A DNA stretch of 64,000 nt, taken from NCBI GenBank assembly GCA_040954595.2, contig CM082594.2:9424001-9488000 (forward strand), read 5' to 3'. Position 1 is the first letter of the stretch. Each line of letters opens with the position of its first letter. Origin of the DNA: Balanoglossus misakiensis (taxonomy: Eukaryota > Hemichordata). Below the pieces are notes generated by a model. The model saw nothing but the letters and a program-made list of their open reading frames with translations, searched no databases and was not told where the DNA came from. The position numbers and the translations under genes were made by a program. Positions 38,701 through 48,962 of this stretch are shown here, one piece after another.

Positions 38701-39912
38701 GAATTAGGGGCTTGCCAAATTGAGTGAAGGACAGTGTACAAATTGAGTGTTGCATATTCATGTACATTTTCTGTGAGAGTCGTCTTTCCTTTCAACTTGT
38801 GTACATTTTTATATATCGTTACATCAGTATATTGTTTATTTTTTTCAGGTGAAAAAATTTCTGAAGACATCAAGTTGAAGGTGCATTGCATTGGTGAAAC
38901 TAAACCACCACCAATCAAACAGCTTTCTGATTGGTCAGTTGAAGATGTTTGCACCTGGCTGAAGGAGATGGGCATGGAACAGCACATCCCCCAGTTTGAA
39001 AGGAATGCGATCGATGGTCAGGAACTGGGCACTTTGACCAAAGAGAGTTTGACCTGTGACCTTGGCGTCAGTAAGTGAATTTCATATCAATAAATGGAGA
39101 AGATATTTAGTAAACGGAAAAAAAGTGTGCCATGGAGTCCATCTGAACCTCAGAATTAATAAGAGAAAATCGCCATGAACATGACTTGATCAAACTCGCC
39201 CAATTGACGATACTGACACAACATGGATTTTATTTTCAGCTGCCCTTGGACATCGCAATAAGATTCTACGTGGCATAGAGACCATAAAAGATCAGTGTGA
39301 CTTGGCTGTTCAGCTGCAAGGATCAGCAGTCCATTATAGAATTGATAAAGTGGATGGTAAGAAAATATTTGGCTTGTCAATCTGCAGAACTCTTTTAACC
39401 CATGACCTGAGATAGAAACACATGAGAATCATGGGTAATGTTTTGAATGACTGGAGGAGATCCAGGCCATGTTTTTGCCTGCTGTTTCATTACTCTTAAC
39501 TGATGTTTCGTTTCAGATTCTGGTGTTCCTGATGAACTGCTGTGTCCAATCACAAGGGAGGTTATGAAAGATCCCGTCATTGCATCAGGTTGGTTATGGT
39601 CTCTGTCATATGTTATGCTCTCTATCATTGGATGAAATGTGGCCAAATTCCAGCACATAGTGCATTCCTTCTGTCACGTGCAGCTCAAACTGTTTTGATT
39701 ACAGTGTGTTCCTTTCAAGTTTTCTGATAGTTTCCTTTCTTCACTTCTTTGATTCAGACGGTTATTCGTACGAAAGGAGTTCCATCGAAGGTTGGATAAG
39801 AAGTGGGAAGAACACAAGCCCAATGACGAACAATGTTTTGCCCAACACAGTGCTGACACCAAACAGAATGCTGAAGATGCTGATAGACAGGAGACATTCA
39901 AAGACACTGTAG
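35720..39912 (+). CDS. WDSUB1: WD40 repeat, SAM and U-box domain protein (predicted E3 ubiquitin ligase)
   Basis: Exons: 35720-36120, 36401-36603, 37538-37639, 37820-37913, 38043-38076, 38262-38302, 38477-38592, 38849-39070, 39240-39356, 39517-39588, 39758-39912. The total is 1557 nt, 518 aa (human about 476). Residues 1-328 are WD40 repeats, with blade ends such as VRLWNL, VIVWDP, LYLWDL, IRVWDA, VKLWDL, VILWDP and CRVWKL. Residues 355-420 are a SAM domain ([18 protein letters not shown]). Residues 446-515 are a U-box ([20 protein letters not shown], then [14 protein letters not shown]). U-boxes recruit E2 enzymes without zinc, so a ubiquitin ligase role is expected by family. Substrates are unknown. 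The ATG is preceded by an acceptor (35701-35708) and a likely noncoding exon ending at 35652 before GTAAGT. An optional 39-nt exon is listed separately. Confidence 0.95.
36671..36795 (+). repeat. (AATAC)25 pentanucleotide microsatellite in WDSUB1 intron 2
   Basis: There are 25 consecutive 5-bp units, with one variant unit (AAAAC at 36756-36760). The array starts 68 bp after the exon 2 donor. It opens long artificial frames on both strands. The near-perfect copies suggest recent expansion, so the length is probably polymorphic. Confidence 0.95.
36956..36994 (+). CDS. WDSUB1: Optional 39-nt microexon of WDSUB1
   Basis: The segment has AACAG before it and GTAAGC after it. Exon 2 ends in phase 1, and this exon enters and leaves in phase 1. 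Skipping or including it keeps the downstream frame. Inclusion adds 13 acidic residues ([13 protein letters not shown] plus a shared Asn codon boundary) between the GAA and PSYKAG segments, in a WD40 inter-strand loop that varies between species. It makes a 531-aa form. Inclusion needs transcript support. Confidence 0.45.
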
Positions 39913-40923
39913 AAGTTGCGAGCCAGATCATATCCGTTATGCGCTGATCAATCATATTATAATCAGTTTGTGTGGATCTTAACTGTCACATGATGTTAAC
40001 CATTTGAACTGATCAAGGGGTCAATGAACTTTACAGGACTATTGCATGATACTGATAGATTTATGTGAGTCTGTCACTGTTAATCAATTTTAGTGGATCT
40101 TACACAACTACCAGTGTTTGGGGCCAATTTGGGTATATTTAATACCAGAAACGCAAGTTACTTGAAAGGTTAGGATTAATCAGTTTGTGTGAATTGTACA
40201 GCAACTTTGTAAAATAATGCTTTGAGTGAATTGTACTGTGGCAGCTTCATTATAGCATAACTTTACATAGTGAGAGAATAATAATGTTGTGTGGCAAAGG
40301 TAAATTGTAACGCCACTGTTGATTGGCTCACAGTTTTATGATTGAAAAGTGAAATGTTCATTTTTTATTGTCTTGTACTTTATATATTTAACACACTTGG
40401 TTTAAGCTTTGTTTGATATTCTGTTGTCTAAATGTGAGATAATGTTCAGTTTTTATGTGTAATCAGTAAATTTTTCGTGGAATTCTTTTACAGTATAAAG
40501 CATTTTCATGAGGCTGAAGAAAAGATGACATTTAGGGCCTTACAAATACATGATAAAGATGGTGTGATTAAAACGTGTATTACCTTTGAACAAATGGAAA
40601 TTTGGGAGATTGGCAAGTTGGTATGCAAAAAGTCTTGATCTCTTGTAAGAAGGCAATGTATCGGGAAGTATAAAAGAAGTATTTAGGTATGGTAAATTAC
40701 CATGTTGTAAAATTAAGGTTAACAAGCCAATTATCTTTATCAGACTTATAAGAAAGATATGACTCTTAAGTTGCTGGCTTGTAAAGTGTATTTGTGTGTC
40801 AAGCAAACTGTTTTATATCAAAATTGTTCTGATTGATATTATCTTTTTTTCTTATATCATTCTTATGATGTTGTAACCATTTACAGCCCGAGTGTGGGTA
40901 GATCTATCTATTATAGAAATAAA
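39913..40923 (+). other. Probable WDSUB1 3' UTR
   Basis: AT-rich noncoding sequence follows the TAG stop. The clearest polyadenylation signal I see is AATAAA at 40918-40923. No other feature is recognised. Confidence 0.4.
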
Positions 40924-42457
40924 TAGTTATTATGCTTTAATCCAAAAGTCATGTGCCATGTTGGTTCTTCAATTTCCTGGCAGGTCAACAGTCCCTGAAC
41001 CCCACCTTTCTGCTACTATAAAGAGGTGTCTTTGTATTCCCCTTCAAAGTCAACTCTCACTCAAAATCAAATAATTATTGCAGTATCTCGTGACCTCTGT
41101 ATAACCAGCTGTAATACTGGACTCTGCCACCTCCTTGCACCCAGATTGTGTTCCCTTTGTTAAATGACCTCAAATTATATTGCAGAAAATTTTGAAAGTG
41201 AAACAATCTCCCAGCAGAACTTTTCATTAGGATTGACTGTTTTGTTATTGTTAAAATTCAGGCTAAACAAATACGAAAGTCTGCAATTTAAAAATCTGTT
41301 TTTCCCAGAGGGAGTAAATGAACAGCGTAAACAAGTTGAACATGCATGGGGATTCCCCTCCCGGGAATTCCCATCATCCGGGATCTCCCCGCTTGCATCA
41401 TGCTTTTATCATGCTCTGAGGACATGATAGTATATTAAGTTAAACGCGTGAAAACGGCGTGTTATTTATATTTACAGACACTGGGAATACACCAGATCAC
41501 ACACACGTATATATGTCTTGCAACAGGTAAGTTCGTATGTTGATCTCTGCAGGTATAGATAAGAATTTTTCCGGGATAGATCACAATCATATACAAGGAC
41601 AAGGTCAAAGGTGTCATCTTGGTTTTGATATCAAAATCCCAGAGAGCGCTACTGTTTCAAAACTCGTTGCTACTCGTATCTGGTTATATACAAGTCGTGT
41701 TTTGTTTCCATTGCAAGTTGCCTCTGCTGTCTGTTGCATATATGGCCGACACAATTTCTGCAATGACGTCACATCATCATGTGATGACAACAAAACATTC
41801 ATGCACAATGCATTACTGCAATCATGCATTTTTTGTGTGAACGGAATATAATTTCCAATTGCAGAAATTCACTTTTCATCAATTGTGGGTATACCTGTAC
41901 AATCAGACAAGGCTATCTGTGGGTGCTGGCATCATATAGAAACTAGCTATTATAAGTATGACTCATATATATTTTACATACAATGGCCTTTAAACTGTTC
42001 AAGTGGTCTCGTGACATTTAATCACATGATGGATGTTGAGGCTACACAAAAACACAAAGAACAGAAAGTTTATTTAAAGCTAGCTATACCACAATTTGTT
42101 TCATTTTCCATTTTCAGCAGGGTGGTTGGAGGGTGAATTTGATGTGATCTAAAATGGCTAGGGATAGGACTGCTAAAGTACATATAGCATAGCAATTTTG
42201 TGTGAAAATGGTGTGTGCTAAAATCAACTTTTTTGACCGCATACTATTAATTTTTAAGGCCGTAGCTTCTTCCAAAATCATGCGAGAATTTGCAGCGACT
42301 CTAATCAAAACCCTCAACACTCTGAGACCTTGTGGAAGGCACTTGTTGACATCCAGATGATTAATAATTGTGCATTAGATATTAAGAATTTCTCATTCCA
42401 TAAATTCAATTTTGTTTTAATCCTCTTTACCAATAGAGTGGAAATACTTAAGAAAAA
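40924..42457. other. Intergenic and 5' UTR region before the death-domain gene
   Basis: No gene is supported. A TGACGTCA site lies at 41764-41771. A 3' splice-like tract (CTCTTTACCAATAG) ends about 22 nt before the ATG at 42458, so the start codon is probably in the second exon of the next gene. An in-frame TAA at 42449-42451 closes the frame upstream. Confidence 0.4.
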
Positions 42458-44919
42458 ATGGGTGACGCCTCAAGACAAAGCCGTTTGAAGGAAGTGGTTG
42501 CAGACACCTTAAGGACAATAGCGCATCTACCATTCACTTATGTACCGGTACAAGGGCCTCCTTACATGGAATCGTGGAAACGCACTTTTGGTTCTGAAGG
42601 TGGATGCCTGGACACTGGTGAAGCAGGAATCAAAATCGATGTGCAGAGAATCCTAGGTCAAAGGTCAGCACATAACCGACGAAAAGTTGGTGTGCAGCTG
42701 TATAGTGAACAACCAATAAGAGATACCGACAGACAAATGGTCGCAAGCCCACCAGTTCTGATAAAACAGAAGAACTTCAGTGAAAACGATAAGATTATCT
42801 TAAAGATGCCAGTGCATGCGAAAGTGAAGGAAGATGATGAAAGCCAAGAAAAGGCAGAGCTAGTTGTGATGTGCCAAAATGTAGGTGGAAAGTCCATTGA
42901 GGAGGTTCCTGAGAAAGATTGGGTACATTCCCCAGAGGCTTCTACTGTCTCAGTCGAAATCAGGAAACCGTTGCTGAAAACGCTCATCTTTGCTGTCTTC
43001 CGATGCATTGAAGGAAAAATCTGGAAGTATGTGCAAATCACTATGCAGCTTTCGTTGTATGGTCCACCACAACTCGAGCAACATATGTGTCTGCATGCCA
43101 TGTTTTCATGCAAATCAACCAGCAGGATCCCACCGCATACCTGTCAGGCAACAAAGGATTGGACGCACCATCAGATTCAAATATCCAAGCACCAAACAGT
43201 CCAACTGAAGGTTGAAATCCAAAACAACCAGGCAGAGCTCTGGGAGATCGATAATTCCAAAGTGGATGCCATTTCAAAAGAAGACATGAGAGGCAAACAG
43301 ACCATTATCCAGCGCACAGTTCCGGTGACTTTCGACCCGGGCAGCAAACCAGACCAAATGAAGCAGTTTATGCTGAGTTTGACTATGTTTGCCACTGAAG
43401 ATGGCAAAGCCCACCACCACTCCTGTATGTCACCACCACCAACTGGTCTTTCAGAGGGGTGTCGGTCATCTGGTGAAACAGCTGCATCTACATCATCAGG
43501 GCTGTCACAACCAAGAAGGAAAGTTCGACACTTGCCCAGCAGATCCTCAAGCAAGAGAAAACATTTCCATGGATCGTGTGCCATAAGCTGTGCTGAAAAC
43601 CCACTCCCTCTCTCCGAGAAAGTACAGGCAGTTGAGGATTTCACCAAACACGGCGAAGAGACCAGAGAGAATTTACTGAATCTGAAGAAAGGGGAGTTTG
43701 CTCTGGTGCTGGGATCAACCAATTACAAGGCCAGGCGGCAAGGCAGGTCACTCACTTGGAACATCGGCATGAACAACAAAGGAGAAATTGGCTTCTTTGC
43801 AAATGAATTTGTCAAATCGGTGAAGACTGCTCAGTCTGATGAAATCCAATGTACCAGTCAAGATATCCTGTCGTTCATCAAGCGTCTCTGTTCGTCCGCA
43901 TTTCTGCAGATTGATGACAGCGCTATCCACACTTGTCTTGCCCATGGACTAGGATCCAAATGGGTTGAACTTGCGAGAGTTGAAAAGATGTCCAGATGCG
44001 ATATTGATGCTATCACCGCGGAAACCAGAAACCAGAAGGATCAAGTGATCCGATTGGCAGAGGAAATTAAAATGAAGAGGGGAATACAAGGTTGCCATGG
44101 TTACTTGCCATCATTGGTGTGTGATCTGTTGATGATTGGACTGAGAAAACTTGCCATCACCATAGTGATAAACACACTATTGTACACTGTTGCCAAGGTA
44201 ACTTTAATGGTTTATATGGAAGTTTATGAAAAACAGAATTTAGGTTGACTTGGACAAAATGTGTCTAACTTGTATCGGGTGAAAGTTCCAGAAATACTTT
44301 TGGCTTGATATACCAGTATTAACAGTTTTCATGAAAATATTAAAATTAAATTACAGTAAGTAATGGAATATGCTTATGCTTTCTGTCTTTACCACAGACT
44401 ACTATTGGTCGTTGGGAAGACTTTGAAAAAGAACTGCAAATGGTGTCAACAGACAGAAACATCAACCTTTGTACTCGAAAGGTAATCTTTCATTAAATGT
44501 AAGGTTGAAAAAAAGGCTACCAGTTCCTTCTTGTCAGAAATGCACCCTGGGTAAGAGTGTTTCATCAGCCAGGGTGACACAGTTTTGAAGGAGATTAGTG
44601 CACAACCAAGTACAAATTAACAGACAGGAAACAATTTTACACAAACTGGCTATTGATACATCTTTCATTGCTTCTATGACAACCACAGGTTGCTGGTTCT
44701 AAGGAGAAAGACTTTGACCACGCCCTGGCGGTGTTGAAAAGAGGGTACAATGATAGAAGTATAGAATTCCTGGAATGTTTGCAGATCACTCTGAGCGACA
44801 GGAAGTGGGAAAGCGAGCAATTCAGCGAATGTGAAATGATCACAGAGAAGATGCTCATCTTCCTTTCCATTCAGTATCATCTGTGCAACTGTAATATGGC
44901 TGATAGGCAGATTTATTGA
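42458..44919 (+). CDS. ZU5/UPA-like, SH3 and death-domain adaptor, SH3BP4/MACC1-like
   Basis: Exons are 42458-44197, 44398-44481 and 44689-44919, all in phase 0, giving 684 aa. Residues 45-180 resemble a ZU5 domain (FGSEGGCLDTGEAGIKI, then SPPVLI). Residues 185-310 fit a UPA-like region. A Ser/Lys/Arg-rich linker covers about 325-385. Residues 387-455 match an SH3 fold (VQAVEDF, LLNLKKGEFALVL, SLTWNIG, GEIGFFANEFV). Residues 467-548 match a death domain (LGSKWVELARVEKMSRCDIDAI). A second death-domain-like segment follows to the end. This order, plus the single giant exon, matches the SH3BP4/MACC1 family: SH3BP4 acts in transferrin receptor endocytosis and Rag/mTORC1 signalling, and MACC1 in MET signalling. 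The N-terminal SH3 of SH3BP4 is absent. The SH3 Pro expected before the last Asn is Ala, so it may be a variant binder. An UNC5CL- or PIDD-type relative is the alternative. The start has a good context and an in-frame upstream stop. Confidence 0.8.
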
Positions 44920-46216
44920 AGGAAATGACTGCTTCTAGCACTCTCCTATGACTTGGATGGATGGCACCACAATTGAAATATATGGCATTCACCTTGGCTT
45001 GATTTATTTTTATCACAGTGGCACCACTTTCAGCAACATGCATTTCTATTTTTCTACTTAAACTATTTTGAATCACTTTCACTTTCCACTTATTATTAAA
45101 CTTCAAAATCAAGGATATATTGTTTGACTTCATAGTCAACAATGAATTATGTAACTTCAAAGTCTACATTGTATATATTTTTGTACATAATTGCAAGCAA
45201 GATATTGCCTAAAGCTGAAATAACATATTTTATAAAAACAAAACAAGACATGCCAGTTTTGTCTATGGAGCCTTGCAAGGCTGTGGTGAAGGCCATGTAA
45301 TGCAGGGAACACACACCGTTACGCAGGGATATATTAACCTGACTGCCACATTTTTCCTGTGAGATCTGAAACTCATGAAAGGCAGGAATGAAATAGCCTA
45401 GATTGCCTCAAATTTACATGTATTGCATATATATGTTTATCTAGTGTAAATATTGTTTGTGCAGTAAATCATGTTTTTCTCAGAAGTTGCCATTAGACTG
45501 CCCCACTTTATCCTGCAAAGTTAGATTTATTCACAAACAGATGTGCAAATTATTTAAGCAGGCTGGGAACCACCACAGGCTGGACTATGCCCCCAGTATC
45601 ACAAAATTGACAGAAGTCAGTGCAGACTGTACATTATATTCTATGAATCACGGATATTTATACTCAAGCCAGTGGTCTTTTTAACATGTCCACTGTAATG
45701 TTACATACAACCGTACTTGCACATATATGTTGGCTGAGGCTATAACCAGGAATTTACTTTTTATCTACAACATTTTATCCACAGTACCATTTATGCAATA
45801 TTTTAGCAATTTAATAGCAAAACCAACCCTTTTACCACATAAATGTATAGCCTATATAAAGAGTATTTAAACTTTTAATGTAGAGTACAGTATATGTATA
45901 TTCTGGAATATAGTATATACAAATATATTATGTATTGTATTATGTATTGTATTTACCCATAGACCCTGGATCTCCAGGGTCTATGATTTTACCTGTATCA
46001 AATTTAAATGTAACATAGCAATTTTCGTTAACGAGAATGATAACTTATCTAATTGAAATGTCATAAAAGTTGAACCATGTGTAGCAGTGGATTATTCATC
46101 TGTCCACAGTGACCATATTGCTCTGTCATTTCCGTTATGACCTTAAAACTTGCAGTTTTATTTCAAGAACTATATCCATTTTTCAATTTCATATGTTCTT
46201 CTTGCAATTCAATAAA
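44920..46216 (+). other. Probable 3' UTR of the death-domain gene
   Basis: AT-rich noncoding sequence ends at a clear AATAAA (46211-46216) followed by a GTTTCATGACTTTTT stretch. It contains the perfect hairpin at 45958-45985. No other gene is seen. Confidence 0.5.
45958..45985 (+). repeat. 28-bp palindrome, perfect 12-bp stem with tetraloop in the 3' UTR
   Basis: CATAGACCCTGGA (45958-45970) and TCCAGGGTCTATG (45973-45985) are exact reverse complements around a TC centre. As RNA this gives a 12-bp stem closed by the loop AUCU. It lies about 1.05 kb after the stop codon and 230 bp before the polyadenylation signal. The surrounding DNA is AT-rich, so the GC-rich stem stands out. Confidence 0.7.
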
Positions 46217-48962
46217 ATCAGCTTTGCTGAATGAAATTGTGTTTCATGACTTTTTATGCTTTGAGACCATCATCACTAGAAGAGGTTAAGATGACTGAAT
46301 CATTTTTTTTAGTTTGAGCATGGAGGTACTAGAGGCGCACCACACCAGACTAGTTGAAGCAATGAAGCATACATATGTTTATGACTTCTTCCCCCCCCCC
46401 CCCCCCGCCCGCAATGCTTGATGGGTAAAAAAGAGGCGGGTTTACTTTGTTGGACCATTGGTGGCGCTGTGCATTTCCTGGTTCATTCAATCAAGGTGGA
46501 AGTTGGTGTATTCTTGTGCAAGTGGAAAACTGGTGAGGCTACCGGATAAATCTCATCACATATATCAACAAGTGTGTTGTTTTCAATCATCAAAAGAAGG
46601 GGGACCCACATGAATGGCGATTTCGACCAGTAAGTACCAGAAGACGCTATAAATTTGCATATAACTGTCGATGTATACGGTGCGTGTACGTTGCACCATA
46701 GTCCCTGGCCCAACCATAGGTGGATGTCGAAACACCAGTGAAAGTTATGTTTGACAGTTTCATAAATGCGCGATGACTAGGTGTCAATCACGCGTCAGTT
46801 ACAAGACCAGAGAGATTATAATTCCCAGACGCAATAAAGTTTTCTGGTCAAAGTTTTCAGGATGATAAGTCAACGTGTCACGTGTTTACGAAAACGAAAA
46901 AGTGGTGACCCTGTGTGGGGCCGTTGTTAGGATTTTTTAATCACAGTACATGTATTATGATCCGATGCACATTTTCCACGTCGACGACATCAAGGCGATA
47001 AAACCAATGCATTTTGTGGGTATTGATCGGGTTTACTCCAGACTTCCTCAAACCAAAACAAAATTGTACATCCGCCTTTCCAAGACACAACATTTCACAC
47101 ACTCCATGGCATCATCATGCCAGGGGGTAAGGCCCCATAATTTCATCACAGTTGCTACTGCCCCCCAGTCTTACAGTCCCCCACTTCACTGAGGCATAAA
47201 CCACACTAAAAATTGTAATTTTATAGTCAAGAATCCTTTCGTGCTGTATATTACTGAAATTTCACCTTCAAAACAGGCTTAGACTAATATGCACAGTGGC
47301 AATATTAATATCAACTGACGCTAAAGTTAACCTCCATCAGTGAAGGTCATATCTGTGAATTGTTGACTCGCTTGGAGCTGCAGCCCTGGGTATATAATAT
47401 ATAACCCTAGATGTACCATGATACAATACAGGGTTGCCAGATTGTGGGCCTGTTTACAGGAGTAATTGCATTTCATTATGATGAGTAACCATAGAAACTA
47501 TCGTTCTGACAACCCACTAAATGATCAATGAAAAGGTGATGGGTTTGATCAGCTATTGCATTCCAGCAGTACTAACAACATTACAAATGATCAGATCCCA
47601 GTAATAAAATGATTCACACATCTGATCTGACTGTTGTTGAGGAATATTTTATAGTGCAAGACATTAAACATCATGTAGAATCACTGACACATATGTGCAT
47701 AGACGAAAAAACATTCTTGGGTGATTCTCTGAACGAAAATATTGATTTATATCAGAACAAATATACTGACGTCATCATAACAAGCTAGAGTCAGTGAAAG
47801 GTCACTTATGAGTCCTTGACCAAATGGAGAATATCACATCCAGGAAAAGGCAATAATTACAACATTGGTTGTTTTGAATCACAGCCATTTCTGTCAGAGG
47901 AAATTGATAGGTGACCGGGAAAAGTCAATGCCATCTACAACTGATATCATCTGTTTATACAAAAAGCTGACCAAATAAGCTGAACATTTGCCTACTGTGG
48001 CTACAGTATAATGTTTAAAATTAATGTTTATAAACTGTTTAAGTGGAAATGCTTCCAAGTGGTTGAAGTAATTAAAATTCCAACATATCACACTCCCTCT
48101 GTGATGAGAGGCACTATGTAATGTACACTTGATGGTTGTATGGTTGGATGACTTAAAAAAGACACTTTGGCTTCAAGTAATTTGAGCCCCTTCGTTATGA
48201 TTTCTTGTTAAAAATGTTGGTTTCCTTATCCAGTGATGTAATGTCAACAGTGATTAACCATCGATCAATAAAAATTTCAATTTGCAAATGCATGTTGCTT
48301 TGTGAAGTTGAAAACTGAGAGAACGGTTAGTCACCACTATAATACCCTGTTCACATACTAAGGTACCATATTCAATACGATTGATTTATCTACATGTACC
48401 TGCCTATAGACAGATGGTTTTCATTATGGATTATGATTATTGGGTCTCAGATTGAATAAATTTGTCTGATGGAGTGGGCACACCCTGGTCTTTTATTGTT
48501 TTACCATATGTTGTAGTGTGGGATCAGATTAAAACTTGTGAAATTTCGTAGAAAAACTGCTAGGGTCTGAGGTGATGGCTGAGCTTTGGCCCTAACTGGG
48601 CGATCAAATCACGATTATAATTAAAAGCAGAGACTTGACTCCTAGTAGGTCATTGATGATGACTCCTTCAACCAAAAATAATGAATTCCACGTGTATTCG
48701 TGGTTACACCATACTGACTATGTGTACACTCTATGTGGCACATGATACTTGCCATAATTTGTTTTAATTTACTATCCATTGTGGCCTCAGTCAAGGACCT
48801 GCAGTTTGCCCTGGGTACTACCGGTAGTTTACATTTCCAGTTTATGGCTCTTCACAATTATTACCTTGCGCTAGTGGTGTGCATTAGGGGGTGTTGTCCC
48901 CTATGCCACCATTTTGTACCAAGGTGTCGTTTCTCTGCTTCCATCTTCCTGGTTCCTCCACC
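46217..48962. other. Intergenic / GULP1 5' region
   Basis: No coding exon is supported. A run of 16 C lies at 46391-46406. A slightly GC-richer block follows at 46400-46900. TGACGTCA is at 47767-47774. The 50 nt before the ATG at 48963 read as a T/C-rich leader ending in a strong start context (CCACC). Where transcription of GULP1 starts cannot be fixed from sequence. Confidence 0.4.

Noticed and set aside
42658-43722. Reverse-strand frames of 151 and 181 codons
   Set aside because: They are shadows of the 1.74-kb exon of the ZU5-SH3-death-domain gene. No domain or separate gene structure was seen.
46391-46406. Poly-C runs here and at 63682-63695 as regulatory elements
   Set aside because: They are simple homopolymers of the kind scattered in this genome, with no associated structure like the paired G/C tracts at 14.3 kb.
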